Under the pieces are notes generated by a model that saw only the letters and a list, made by a program, of their open reading frames with translations, did not search any database and was not told the origin of the DNA. Position numbers and translations under genes: made by a program. From Bordetella pseudohinzii (GTDB lineage Bacteria; Pseudomonadota; Gammaproteobacteria; Burkholderiales; Burkholderiaceae_B): a DNA stretch of 64,000 nucleotides. Position 1 is the first letter of the stretch, and the number at the start of each line of letters is the position of its first letter. The DNA lies in contig NZ_JHEP02000001.1 of NCBI RefSeq assembly GCF_000657795.2, forward strand, positions 310,001 to 374,000, given 5' to 3'. Of this stretch, positions 53,136 to 62,107 are shown in pieces.

Positions 53136-54050
53136 TCAGCGTCCCGAAGACTCAAGCAAGAACTGCACAAGGCCAGACTGATAAGCAGAAAAGCGCTTGT
53201 CCTCCCTGTGCACCAGGTATGTGGGAATCTTCATGGACATTCCGGGCCACTCCAAGGCGACCAGGTCGCCTCGCCGGATATCATCACGAACTGAACAGGC
53301 CAGCATGAAGCTCAAGCCGATGTCCTCGCGGACTGCGTGCTTCGCCGCCTCAGGATGCCCAAGCTCCATCACGACATGGCGCGTCTCTAACCCGTACTTG
53401 CGCAACTGCATGTCTTCGAGTTCCCGGCGTGCCAGGTTCTTCGGGGTGCTGATGAACGGTACGGCTTGCAGGTCCACGTCCTGCGGTCCGCCGCGCGTCC
53501 ATTGGCTCGACGGTGCACACACTAGTAGTAGATCGTCTTCCCAGAGCGGAATTGCCATGAGCCCCCCAAGATCCTGGGTTGGGGCAAGAAGAATCACGGC
53601 GAAATCGCAGCCGCCGATCCGGGTGGCGTCCAAAGCAGCTTGCGGGTTGGAGATCTGGACCGTGATCAGCCCATCAGGATGCTTGCGGTGGAACGCCGAG
53701 ATGAGGGGCGGCAGGGAATATGAGCCCACCGACATAGACGTCGCAATCACTGCATTGCCGGCACTGCCTTTTTCCATGCCGGCAAGCTCCCGCTCAATTT
53801 CCCGCGTTCTGGATATGACTTCCGCTGCCCACCGATACACCCTTTCGCCCGCCTCGGTGAGCGCAATATTGCGTCCGGACCGCGCAACCAAGCTATAGCC
53901 AAGCCTGGACTCCAGGCTGCGCAAGTGTGCCGTGACGACCGGTTGTGCAATGCAAAGCCTGTCCGCAGCGCGCGTCACGCTTCCCAATTCAGCCACCGTA
54001 CAAAAGACCTCAAGCTTCTGGAAGGTTAAGTAGGAATCAAACCCCCGCAT
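53136..54050 (-). CDS. LysR-family transcriptional regulator of the aldolase module
   Basis: A 304-residue LysR protein. The helix-turn-helix reads LEVFCTVAELGSVTRAADRL, then CIAQPVVTAHLRSLESRLGY; the effector domain begins around residue 90. The ATG has GGGGGAG directly upstream. It lies 186 bp upstream of the aldolase gene on the same strand and diverges from the MFS gene, so it probably controls both. Confidence 0.9.
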   Translation of the reverse strand: MRGFDSYLTFQKLEVFCTVAELGSVTRAADRLCIAQPVVTAHLRSLESRLGYSLVARSGRNIALTEAGERVYRWAAEVISRTREIERELAGMEKGSAGNAVIATSMSVGSYSLPPLISAFHRKHPDGLITVQISNPQAALDATRIGGCDFAVILLAPTQDLGGLMAIPLWEDDLLLVCAPSSQWTRGGPQDVDLQAVPFISTPKNLARRELEDMQLRKYGLETRHVVMELGHPEAAKHAVREDIGLSFMLACSVRDDIRRGDLVALEWPGMSMKIPTYLVHREDKRFSAYQSGLVQFLLESSGR

Positions 54051-54776
54051 AGCTCCCCCAATTCATATCCATATGACTATAAATTAGCTAATTAATACGT
54101 ATTTGAAGATATGGTTTAGCTTACGCACAATTACCGCATCAGACAACATGCGGCCGTGCAGAAGACTCTCCAATCGGGGAGGCGCTCTCTTCTCGTTGAT
54201 TGCTGCAGCTCTGCGGCCTCGGTCCGTCATTCGTCTGCAGCGCACCGCCAACAAGGGACTTCTATTGCCTTCCCCTACGCCAATACCACGGACCGGCTGG
54301 CCCGTGCACAAGCATCCAGGCGCCCGTCTAGGCCCTGTGCTCGACCACAAGCCTGTCGGCACTCTCCGCCTTTTTCACGGGAAGCTCGTCCGTGTCAGCG
54401 TTCCGTTTCCGGAGCACGATGGCATCGACATCATCGCCCGTTCACTCGCCACCCAATTCTTGCTGACCACAGGACTCTCGATACGCATGTGGTTGGAGCT
54501 GGTGGCTCCCGCTGGTTTATCTGAAGACGTTTCACAACGTCCGTTCCCTTGCGTCCCTCGCCCTACGGACGCCGGAGCCGCGCCTGCCCCTAGCGGAACA
54601 CAGCTACGAGGCCGTTCACAGTGGCCCAGAAGCCCTTGCGGCAAGAATCCGCCAACGAGATTCCGAGATGGAAGCAACTTTCAGCGAAATACAGCATTTC
54701 TCGACTGACGCAGGCTCGAGAGCAGGCGAACGGTAGAGCTTCTACCTGAAGCCGAACAGACAAGGAGGAGACAATC
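54051..54776. other. 726-base region without an intact gene
   Basis: AT-rich near the LysR start (54060-54115, with ATTAGCTAATTAATA at 54083-54097), then GC-rich. Several overlapping frames are open, none convincing. The last about 50 codons of one plus-strand frame (…AEHSYEAVHSGPEAL…EATFSEIQHF, ending near 54739) have coding-like composition and may be the tail of a decayed gene. I could not assign a family. Confidence 0.4.
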
Positions 54777-56105
54777 ATGGAAGCCCACGGATCTATCGAC
54801 CCGACACACCTGATCAACACACGGCCGCTTGGTCGATACCAGGTCAGTGTCATCCTGATGTGCACGTTAAGCATGATTCTGGACGGCTATGACGTACAGG
54901 TGATGAGCTACGTCGCCCCCGCGCTATTGGCTGAATGGGGTTTTCAAAAGACGGCATTGACACCCATCTTCACCGCCAGTGTCGTCGGTATGCTGGCCGG
55001 ATCCTTGCTGTCAGGACTGGCTGCGGACAAGTATGGCCGGCGCGCCGTGCTACTCGCCTCGACTCTCTGGGTCACCGTCGGCATGCTCGCGGCTTCCTTT
55101 GCCGGCACGCTCACGCAATTGATAATCGCCCGCTTTCTTACAGGGTTGGCCATGGGTGCGATCGTGCCGAACGCAGTCTCGCTCGGCGGCGAATACAGTC
55201 CGATTCGGCTACGTGCAACGCTGGTAATGATGATAGCCTGCGGGTACCAGGTCGGCGCCATGCTTTGCGGGTTCATTGCTGCGGTCATACTGCCCGAGTT
55301 CGGCTGGCGTGCCGTACTTGTTGCAGGAGGTGCGGCGTCCCTGCTCCTTAGCATCGCCATGGCGGTCTGGATGCCCGAGTCCCTCCAGTTCCTCGCGCTG
55401 CGGCCTGAGCGGCGTCAGGAAGCCTTGCGCCGCTTGCGGCAGCTTTGTCCGGAATTATCAATCAGGCCCGATGCGACACTGAGCGGCATACCTCCGATAA
55501 TTCATGGAGGCCGGCTCGCCGAGCTGTTCCATCAGCGGTACCGGCGAAACACATTGCTGCTGTGGAGCACCTACTTTATGAACTTGCTTGCGGTATTTTT
55601 TCTGGCCAGTTGGCTGCCAATTCTACTCAGAGATGCAGGCCACTCCGCCCAGCAGGCCATCTTTGCCAGCGCAGCGCTATGGGGAGGCGGCATCGTCGGA
55701 ACGCTTTCACTCGGCTGGGTGATCGACAGATTCGGATACGGCAGAGTGCTGGCGGGGGTCTATCTGCTGGCGACCTCCGGCATCTTCGCCACCGGAGTGT
55801 TTCTCTCCCAACTTCCGCTCTCGATGCTGGCAATCGCGATTTCAGGATTCTCCGTCATGGGTGCGCAAGCCGCCCTGAACGCACTCGGGGCGACACTCTA
55901 CCCGACTCACATCAGGGCCACCGGCATAGGCTGGGCATTAGGGATGGGCCGTCTCGGCTCTGTTGTAGGGCCGATTGTAGGCGGGCAACTGATCAGCATC
56001 TACTCGGATTCCACAACTTTGCTAGCGGCTGCCGCGATCCCGACATGCATTGCGATGTTTGCCGTGTTCCCTATTGGCGACCGGCGTCGCGCCAGCTCAA
56101 ACTAG
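54777..56105 (+). CDS. MFS transporter, aromatic acid:H+ symporter (AAHS) family
   Basis: A 442-residue transporter with 12 membrane segments. LDGYDVQVMSYVAPAL matches the AAHS signature in helix 1, GLAADKYGRRAVLLAS the loop 2-3 motif, and GLAMGAIVPNAVSLGGEY the helix 4 motif. A strong AAGGAGGAG precedes the ATG. PcaK/BenK/GenK-type symporters take up hydroxy-aromatic acids, which fits the neighbouring ALDH and aldolase. It ends 29 bp from the convergent relaxase gene. Confidence 0.92.
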   Translation: MEAHGSIDPTHLINTRPLGRYQVSVILMCTLSMILDGYDVQVMSYVAPALLAEWGFQKTALTPIFTASVVGMLAGSLLSGLAADKYGRRAVLLASTLWVTVGMLAASFAGTLTQLIIARFLTGLAMGAIVPNAVSLGGEYSPIRLRATLVMMIACGYQVGAMLCGFIAAVILPEFGWRAVLVAGGAASLLLSIAMAVWMPESLQFLALRPERRQEALRRLRQLCPELSIRPDATLSGIPPIIHGGRLAELFHQRYRRNTLLLWSTYFMNLLAVFFLASWLPILLRDAGHSAQQAIFASAALWGGGIVGTLSLGWVIDRFGYGRVLAGVYLLATSGIFATGVFLSQLPLSMLAIAISGFSVMGAQAALNALGATLYPTHIRATGIGWALGMGRLGSVVGPIVGGQLISIYSDSTTLLAAAAIPTCIAMFAVFPIGDRRRASSN

Positions 56106-56134
56106 GCAATGAGCAACGTCTAGGCCGACCACCG

Positions 56135-58123
56135 CTATACCCCGCGGGAACGCCCAACATCCCATGAGACTTCGCTGTGGAACACCGTGGCGGCAATTTT
56201 CTGCCCCAACTGCTGCTCAATCACGGGCTTCCACGGTACGAGGCTGAACCCCATTCCGTCATCGAGCATCGCGTAGCGCCCGCAGGCGAGCATCACGCTG
56301 CGCCGGTAGATTCCGACCACGCGCTGACCGTCGGCCACGGGGCGATGCACCAGGCCTGTATCGGCGGTAATGTCCTTCGCAGCCTCCATCAGTTCCCGGT
56401 TGCGCAGCATCGCCAGCAGGTTGCGGGGGAGGATCACGCGCTGTCCGCGCCGCTCGGCCAGCCCTTGTGCGGCAAGGAAGTCGGCGCGCTGTTGCATGGC
56501 CTGCTTGGCATCACCCCCAAAGCCTAGGTCGCCCAGCCCTCGGCCGCCGCCGATCAGTTGCTGGTCGAGCCAGGTCGCGCCGATGACGCGGGCCTGCCGC
56601 TCGATGGGCAGGTGCGATTTCAGCTCTACGGCCACGCTACCAAGGCGCTGTGCGTCGTACCGGCGGCCACATTCAGCCAAGTCGTCCGGCACCTTCCATA
56701 AGCCATCGGCCACGCGCTCCACGATGCCGGCTCGGCGCAGCGCTTCCAGCCGGCGGACGTGGGCCGCGACGACTTCTTGCGGGTCGCGGCCGGGCCTGGT
56801 CCGGCCCTGCTCGATCGCCAGGTGATGATCGGTGCGGTACAGGCCATCGCTCGCCAGCGTGGCGATGTTCTTGTCGGCGGCGCGGACATCCGCGGAACCG
56901 CGCACCTCCACCACCGATCCGGTGGGATAGTTCGCCAGTTCGTCGCGGGCGTTCAGCGCAACGTAGTGGGCCTTGCCGTCGGTGCCGTCGATGACTAGAT
57001 AGCCGCGGTCGTACAGCTCGTCGGCCAGCCCCTTTGCAGCCACGCGGCCGACGATGGTGCGGCCGTCATCGCCCGGTTCGAAAACCGCCAGCTCGCGCGG
57101 CTGGCCGCTCATGGCCCGCTGCATGGTTCGGATGATGTCGCCACGCTCGCCCAGGGCGCGCAAGGTCTTCTCGGCATAGGCATGAATAGTCCAAGTGCCG
57201 GGCTGCGTTTCGTCGGCCAGCCCCATGCGCTGCAAGCGTTGCAGCCGGCCGACCAGCAACAGGCGCTGGCGTTGCAGCCGGGTTTCGTTGAAGCGCTCGA
57301 TCTGCACCCGACCACCCTCGCCGGCCTCACGTTGCAGCGTGCGGTCGAGGCTCGTCCAGCGCTCTTGCTCCACTTCGCGCTGCAAGGTCTGCTGGATCTC
57401 CAGTTCGGTGCGCGGCCCCAGCCATTCAGTCGCCAGTTCGGCGGCCCGATGGCGGAAGCCGTGGGCGATGTAGTCGCCGGCGATGATGAGGTCTTTTCCG
57501 GTATCGTCCTTGCCCCGCACGATCAGGTGCGTGTGCGGGTTGTCGGTGTTCCAGTGGTCGACCGCCACCCAATCGAGCCGCGTTCCTAGGTCGGCTTCCA
57601 TGCGGTTCATCAGGTGCCGGGTGTAGGTGCGCATGTCGTCCAGCTCGGCGCCGTCTTCAGGTGAGACGATGAGGCGGAAATGGTGCCGGTCGTCGACGCA
57701 GCGCTCTTTGAAGGCGTAGAGGTCGGCTTCATCCGCCTGCGGCCCGTAGGCCCGGCCCGGTTCGCCATCGCGGCCCGCGCCGTCGCGCTCGATGTAGCGC
57801 AGGTGCTTGGCGAGCGACTGCGGGCTGGCATTGCGTTGATTGACCAGCAGGGTCTTGATGGTCACGCGCCGCGACATGGGCGTGAGCTTCGCCCCGGCGA
57901 AGCGCGCTGCCGTATGGCCGCGCCCAAGCCGTGAGCTGGGTCGCTGGCCAGCGCGCTGGCCCTGGCCGCCGGACGCGGCGGAATGGCGCACCGCCGACTT
58001 GCCGCCGCCGGCCTTTCCAGCCTGCTTGAGCACCTTGGAAACGAAGCTCTGGCCCTGGCCCTTGCCACGGTTCTTCGGGGCGCTCGGACGCACCCGGAAA
58101 TCGTCGTCGCGGCGATCGGTCAT
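56135..58123 (-). CDS. rlxS: Relaxase of the ICE (TraI/RlxS-like, DUF3363)
   Basis: A 662-residue relaxase. The N-terminal nicking domain has an early Tyr region (QSLAKHLRYIERDG) and the metal-binding His cluster WNTDNPHTHLIVRGK. A long DUF3363 C-terminal region follows. It cleaves one strand at oriT and leads it to the coupling protein TraG. The upstream region 58124-58571 is the likely oriT. The 3' end is close to the cargo MFS gene, showing cargo was inserted between rlxS and traR. Confidence 0.92.
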   Translation of the reverse strand: MTDRRDDDFRVRPSAPKNRGKGQGQSFVSKVLKQAGKAGGGKSAVRHSAASGGQGQRAGQRPSSRLGRGHTAARFAGAKLTPMSRRVTIKTLLVNQRNASPQSLAKHLRYIERDGAGRDGEPGRAYGPQADEADLYAFKERCVDDRHHFRLIVSPEDGAELDDMRTYTRHLMNRMEADLGTRLDWVAVDHWNTDNPHTHLIVRGKDDTGKDLIIAGDYIAHGFRHRAAELATEWLGPRTELEIQQTLQREVEQERWTSLDRTLQREAGEGGRVQIERFNETRLQRQRLLLVGRLQRLQRMGLADETQPGTWTIHAYAEKTLRALGERGDIIRTMQRAMSGQPRELAVFEPGDDGRTIVGRVAAKGLADELYDRGYLVIDGTDGKAHYVALNARDELANYPTGSVVEVRGSADVRAADKNIATLASDGLYRTDHHLAIEQGRTRPGRDPQEVVAAHVRRLEALRRAGIVERVADGLWKVPDDLAECGRRYDAQRLGSVAVELKSHLPIERQARVIGATWLDQQLIGGGRGLGDLGFGGDAKQAMQQRADFLAAQGLAERRGQRVILPRNLLAMLRNRELMEAAKDITADTGLVHRPVADGQRVVGIYRRSVMLACGRYAMLDDGMGFSLVPWKPVIEQQLGQKIAATVFHSEVSWDVGRSRGV

Positions 58124-58571
58124 GGCTGCGCTCCCCGCAAGCTACGGCGTGTCCTGTCGTGCGAAGCACGCGGACATGCCTGCATTAGCGCGGGCCTCGC
58201 GCCCCACGCGGCACGGCGGCGAAGCCGCTCCGTGCCGCGCCACCCCCATGTGCAGACAGACTTTCGACGCGGCCCGGTGCCGCGTCCTTTTGTCTTGCCT
58301 TCCGCCTTTGCCCCTCGCTGGCGCTCCGAGCAGCGGCGGCCCGGCTGCGCTGCTGCGCGAGCAGCCAGCGCGCCGGCGAACGCGGACACGGCCGCAGGCC
58401 GAGCGCGTTCGAGGCAAGACGCCTGCACGTTGGACGGCTGCGCCGGAGGCAGCGCGAAGTGCGGCGCGGATGCGCTCGCACTGCACGCGCGACGACACGG
58501 CGACGAACAGCAGAACGACACGCCCGATGGCGCGATGAGATGCACGGCAACGTGCAGCGAATCGGCGGCCA
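58124..58571. other. Non-coding region upstream of the relaxase gene, probable oriT
   Basis: 448 bases between traF and rlxS. Open frames here are compositionally driven and match nothing. The relaxase-proximal part contains an inverted repeat (58151-58175) and a TCCTG stretch; both are listed as candidates. Such a gap upstream of the relaxase is where MOBP origins of transfer usually lie. Confidence 0.5.
58151..58175. repeat. Inverted repeat GTCC-tgt-CGTGC-gaa-GCACG-c-GGAC, candidate oriT hairpin
   Basis: A 5-bp core stem CGTGC/GCACG with a 3-nt loop, extended by GTCC/GGAC outside small mismatches. It starts 28 bp before the relaxase ATG. The left arm contains GTCCTGT, similar to the TCCTG core of IncP-type nic sites. 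Location next to the relaxase supports an oriT role. Confidence 0.45.
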
Positions 58572-59159
58572 TCATCGGCGGGACTCCAGCCAGACCGGAT
58601 GCGCGACGCCGATCACGGCGGATGGGCTGACCGGCCCGAAATACCGGCTGTCGAACGACGCCGGGTTGGTCACACTGAGCAGGAACAGTTCGCCGGGTTC
58701 AAGGCGGCGGCATTGCTGCCAGGATGGCAGTGGCCGGCCCCAGCGGTCAGCAGGCAGCACGGCGGCCGAAGGCACGCCGTCGATGCGGACGACGCGGCCA
58801 GTGATGCACACCTCCTGCGGCGCGACGGCGCCCACGCGCTTGAGCAGCGGCACGCGCGCCGGCAGGTAGCCGCGCTGCGCGGCCAGCGCGACAGCGTCTG
58901 GCGGCAGCGCGGTCAGGACGATGCTGCCCACGGACAAGGGACGTGGCGGCGACCCGGCACCGTGGTCCAGCGGATCGACGCGATACCAGCCGACCGCCAC
59001 GCTGTCGGACGGGTTGTAGATCAGGCGCGGCAGCGGCTGCACGAAGGACGCCCAGGCGAGCGCAGCGAGGCCGCAGGCGGACAGGCCCGCCAGCACGAGG
59101 CGAGCGCGCAGGCGCGAGCAAGGTCGCGGCGCGGTGCCAGCAGTCGAAACGGCGGTCAT
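58572..59159 (-). CDS. traF: TraF, S26-type conjugative transfer peptidase
   Basis: A 195-residue membrane-anchored peptidase. One N-terminal membrane segment (LVLAGLSACGLAALAWASF), then NPSDSVAVGWYRVD with the catalytic Ser and PLLKRVGAVAPQEVC with the catalytic Lys. TraF matures the TrbC pilin. It overlaps the DUF2840 gene by 4 bp, the standard order in Tn4371 relatives. Confidence 0.9.
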   Translation of the reverse strand: MTAVSTAGTAPRPCSRLRARLVLAGLSACGLAALAWASFVQPLPRLIYNPSDSVAVGWYRVDPLDHGAGSPPRPLSVGSIVLTALPPDAVALAAQRGYLPARVPLLKRVGAVAPQEVCITGRVVRIDGVPSAAVLPADRWGRPLPSWQQCRRLEPGELFLLSVTNPASFDSRYFGPVSPSAVIGVAHPVWLESRR

Positions 59160-59689
59160 GGCAGTGCCCTCCCGGTCAGCCAGGCAGCGTGCCGCTCGGC
59201 GGTGTATTCGGGCAGCGGCAGGCGCGCAGCGAGCCGGTTAGCGAGCGTGCGCCAGTACGCGGGCGAGACGGCGACGGGGGCGATGCCCAGCGCCTCGAAG
59301 GCGTCGATGCGCTCCAGCACCGCGCGCACCTGGTTCTCCCCTTCGGCGTGGAGCAGCAAGCGCGCCCCCGGCTGCACGCTGGGGATGCGTTGCGCTGCAT
59401 CCAGCGGCGTGCAAGCCTGCATCACCATGAGCTGCCAACGCACAGTGCCGTAGTCGTTGGCCTGCCAGCGGATACGGCACAACATGGCGCCTGGTAGGAA
59501 CACCGCGCAGCGCCGCCAGCGGTCGAAGTGGTGCGTGCGCGCGGGTTCGCCGAAGCGCAGATAGAGCTTGAAGCGCGGTTCGATGTAGGCCAACGCCACG
59601 CGCGTCAGCGGCGCGCTGGCAGGCTGGCCGGATGGTGCTGCTAGCGCGGCCGTGGCCGCGCCAGCGGCAGGCGAAGCGGATGCCGTCAT
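59156..59689 (-). CDS. DUF2840-family protein of the ICE core
   Basis: A 177-residue protein: TRVALAYIEPRFKLYLRFGE, HFDRWRRCAVFLPGAMLCRI, WQANDYGTVRWQLMVMQA and RIDAFEALGIAPVAVSP are the family blocks. Start ATG 59689 has GGGAG upstream and overlaps the previous gene by 4 bp. The function is not known; it is conserved beside traF and may belong to DNA processing. Confidence 0.8.
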   Translation of the reverse strand: MTASASPAAGAATAALAAPSGQPASAPLTRVALAYIEPRFKLYLRFGEPARTHHFDRWRRCAVFLPGAMLCRIRWQANDYGTVRWQLMVMQACTPLDAAQRIPSVQPGARLLLHAEGENQVRAVLERIDAFEALGIAPVAVSPAYWRTLANRLAARLPLPEYTAERHAAWLTGRALP

Positions 59690-59970
59690 GGGGTGTTCTC
59701 CCTGCGTTGCTCGGAAAACTCGCGCTCCAGCAGGCCGCGCAGCAGATCGGCCACCGTCACGCCTTGACCGAAGGCGGCGATCTTGATGCGAGCGCGTAGC
59801 GCGGGCGTCACGTCGAGGGTCAGGCGTGCCGTGTAGAGGTCTCCCTTGTTCAGCGCATCGGCGTCGCCCTGGCGAATCCACGCCTCGGCGTGCGGATTCG
59901 CGGGCGGACGCGCGCCGATGCCAACGCGCTTGGCCGTGCGTCTCCCGTTCGGTGGCGGCTTCGCTGTCAT
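59686..59970 (-). CDS. Small ribbon-helix-helix-like protein after parA
   Basis: A 94-residue basic protein. The C-terminal half (LYTARLTLDVTPALRARIKI, GVTVADLLRGLLEREF) fits a ribbon-helix-helix fold. In plasmids and ICEs such a gene directly after parA often acts as the DNA-binding ParB/ParG-type partner. Overlaps on both sides (4 bp) support co-translation with parA. That role is inference. Confidence 0.65.
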   Translation of the reverse strand: MTAKPPPNGRRTAKRVGIGARPPANPHAEAWIRQGDADALNKGDLYTARLTLDVTPALRARIKIAAFGQGVTVADLLRGLLEREFSEQRRENTP

Positions 59971-60605
59971 GTCGGCCACCGCAACAGTTCGTCCACCAGC
60001 GCGGTGATTTCGCGGGCGGCGGTGCTGTCCGGCGCCGTTTCGCGTGCAAGCCGGCCAGCGGCCACGCTGTCGGCGAACACGATGCGCTGATGCACTTCCG
60101 CGCGCAGCGCAGGAAGAGGCTGGTCGGCGAGCGCCTGGCGCGCTTCGCGCCCGATGACGGTGGTGCTGACGCGCCGGTTGATGACGAAGGCCGCGCGCAG
60201 CGCAGGTCGAAAGACTTGCGCCTCGCGGATCAGCGCCACCATCTCGGCGCTGGCCCACAGGTCGTAAGGGCTGGGTTGCACGGGGATCAGCACGCGCTCG
60301 GCTGCTAGCAGCGCGGAGCGCGCCAAGGCGGCGATCCTGGGTGAGCCGTCGATGATGACGTGATCGGCCCGCCTGGCGAGTTCTGGCGCCTCTTGGTGCA
60401 GCGTTTCGCGTGCGAGCCCTACGGCGCTGAACAACCGTGGCAAGCCTTGCTGGCTTCTGCGTTGCGTCCAGTCCAGAGACGAACCCTGCGGGTCGGCGTC
60501 CAGCAGCACGACATGCTGGCCGCGCATCGCCAGCTCGCCGGCGATGTGCGTGGCGAGCGTGGTCTTGCCCACGCCGCCTTTCTGGTTGAGCAAAGCGACG
60601 ATCAT
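59967..60605 (-). CDS. parA: ParA-type partition ATPase
   Basis: A 212-residue ParA/MinD-type ATPase with the deviant Walker A LNQKGGVGKTTLATHIAG, the A' motif VVLLDADPQGSSLDW and Walker B DHVIIDGSP. GGAGGG precedes the ATG. It lies 254 bp downstream of repA with the iterons between. ParA-like proteins help keep the excised, replicating form of the element. Confidence 0.93.
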   Translation of the reverse strand: MIVALLNQKGGVGKTTLATHIAGELAMRGQHVVLLDADPQGSSLDWTQRRSQQGLPRLFSAVGLARETLHQEAPELARRADHVIIDGSPRIAALARSALLAAERVLIPVQPSPYDLWASAEMVALIREAQVFRPALRAAFVINRRVSTTVIGREARQALADQPLPALRAEVHQRIVFADSVAAGRLARETAPDSTAAREITALVDELLRWPT

Positions 60606-60769
60606 GGCCTGGCCCTCCATGTTGGAAAGCCGGGCTGTTGCTGTTGCGCTTCGTGCCAAGTGGCAGTTATCCACTGTGGCGCGGAGCTTCTTCTAAAAGT
60701 TAATGAATTTAAGTTAGGGAAGTTAGACGGCGTGAAAACCCAGTGCTGGCGCTGGTTTGCGGCCGATCG

Positions 60770-60834
60770 GCACGCCTGATAGCACGATAGTCGCACGCCT
60801 GATAGCACGATACCCTGCACGCCTGATAGCACGA
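60770..60834. repeat. Three iteron-like 18-bp repeats between repA and parA
   Basis: GCACGCCTGATAGCACGA occurs exactly at 60770-60787, 60793-60810 and 60817-60834, with periods of 23 and 24 bp (two helical turns plus). Such regularly spaced repeats beside a replication-initiator gene are the hallmark of an iteron origin. They also sit in the upstream region of parA, so RepA binding could regulate partition genes. Confidence 0.75.
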
Positions 60835-60858
60835 CGCCGTTCACAGGTTTTCTCCGAG

Positions 60859-61716
60859 TTATCCCCGTGCCGTATGCGGCACGGGCCGGAAGGTCAGCAG
60901 TTCCGTTCCGTCGTCTGGCATTCGCTCGATGCCCAAAACGTAGCCGGGCAGTGACTGCCGCGCGACGAGCGCGCGCAGATCGCAGGCGAAGTCGTAAGGC
61001 TTCGCCGTGCTGCCGGATTTCTGATGCAGATAGCGAAAGTCGAATTGCCAGCCGTGCTCCTGCTTGCCGCCGTGCTTGCGCACCAGGCGGTACAACCATC
61101 GCTCGATACCGCCGGTCAGCTTGAAATACCCTGGGTCGATGGTCAGCACCAAGGCGGCGTCGAGTACGCCCGCATAGAACCAGTCCGGCAGAATCAACTC
61201 GATGCCCAGCGGCGCGCCGCTGGCATCGGCCAGTTCCTTCCATTCGTTGATCCACGAGAAGCGATGCAGGCGCCGCCCGGTCGTCTCGCGGATGGACGTG
61301 GCCACCGTGGTGGATTGCAGCCGGTCGAGCGCGGCCTTGAGGCGCTGGTAGTCGCGCAGCGACTTGCCGCGCCCGATGAAGCGCAGGATCTCGTAGGGTG
61401 TGGCGCGCATCAGCCGCGTAGGGCGCAGGCCCGCGTCCTTCGCCTCCACGATTTGCGAGGCCGCCCAGATCAGTATGTCTGCATCCCAAATCGTGGCGAT
61501 GCCATGTTCCTGCATGCCTTCCACGCGGATCGTTACGTTGCCCGCGCGGAAGTCGATGGGCTTGACCCGCTTCGACTTGGCGAGCGAGAAGAACGGATAG
61601 GCCATCAGGTCCTGGCTGTCGCGCGGTGCCATGTCGCCGGGCAAGGCGCGGAACAGGTCGAGCTGTTCGCGCTCCTGTATCGGCCGCTGCCCGGACGGCA
61701 GCGCAGAGCTGGGCAT
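60859..61716 (-). CDS. repA: Replication initiator protein RepA of the ICE
   Basis: A 285-residue protein of the RepA family found in Tn4371-like elements and some broad-host-range plasmids. Blocks: AYPFFSLAKSKRVKPIDF, IATIWDADILIWAASQIVEA, TPYEILRFIGRGKSLRDYQR, TSIRETTGRRLHRFSWINEW and LTGGIERWLYRLVRKHGG. A winged-helix DNA-binding role is expected. The iterons lie just downstream. Confidence 0.85.
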   Translation of the reverse strand: MPSSALPSGQRPIQEREQLDLFRALPGDMAPRDSQDLMAYPFFSLAKSKRVKPIDFRAGNVTIRVEGMQEHGIATIWDADILIWAASQIVEAKDAGLRPTRLMRATPYEILRFIGRGKSLRDYQRLKAALDRLQSTTVATSIRETTGRRLHRFSWINEWKELADASGAPLGIELILPDWFYAGVLDAALVLTIDPGYFKLTGGIERWLYRLVRKHGGKQEHGWQFDFRYLHQKSGSTAKPYDFACDLRALVARQSLPGYVLGIERMPDDGTELLTFRPVPHTARG

Positions 61717-61742
61717 GGCGATGACCTGGCGCGCGCCGCCGA

Positions 61743-62024
61743 TCAGCGCCCACGGCTGTCGGCCGAGTGGTGCTCGGCGTATTCGGGGTCGGAAGTCGTC
61801 TCGAAGCTACGGTCGGCGGCCCAGGCATCGAGGTCAGCCACGGCGTACATGACGCGGCGGCCGAACTTACGAAAGCGCGGACCGCCGCCGATCACGCGCT
61901 GCTTTTCCAGCGTGCGCGGCGACAGCCGCAGGTACTCGGCGGCTTCATCGTTGGTGAGATAGCGTTGGGGCTGCGCGGCAGCGGTCGAGACAGCGGCGGC
62001 AGGCCGCAAGGGAGCGGGACGCAT
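61743..62024 (-). CDS. AlpA-like excisionase/HTH-17 protein
   Basis: A 93-residue protein with a MerR-like helix-turn-helix: RYLTNDEAAEYLRLSPRTLE, KQRVIGGGPRFRKFGRRVMY, AVADLDAWAADRS. ATG 62024 has GGAGG at 8 nt; earlier in-frame starts lack a site. Proteins of this type act as recombination directionality factors or regulators in ICEs. It lies 26 bp upstream of repA on the same strand. Confidence 0.82.
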   Translation of the reverse strand: MRPAPLRPAAAVSTAAAQPQRYLTNDEAAEYLRLSPRTLEKQRVIGGGPRFRKFGRRVMYAVADLDAWAADRSFETTSDPEYAEHHSADSRGR

Positions 62025-62107
62025 GGTGAGAACCTCCATCGTTTGGAAACGCCCGGCCACACAGCGCGACCGGATGGAGGCAGTCTCAGAAAACCAAGCT
62101 GTCCTGC

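Noticed and set aside
54103-54708. Plus-strand frame of about 201 codons upstream of the AAHS transporter
   Set aside because: Composition is irregular, overlapping frames are equally open, and no family is recognisable. Treated as non-coding or decayed sequence.
58120-58575. Minus-strand frame of about 151 codons between traF and the relaxase
   Set aside because: It is Arg/Ala/Ser-rich, typical of a GC-driven frame, overlaps both flanking genes, and occupies the expected oriT region.
60770-60834. Three evenly spaced repeats considered as a CRISPR array
   Set aside because: Repeats are 18 bp with 5-6 bp gaps, far too close for CRISPR spacers. The pattern fits iterons beside repA.
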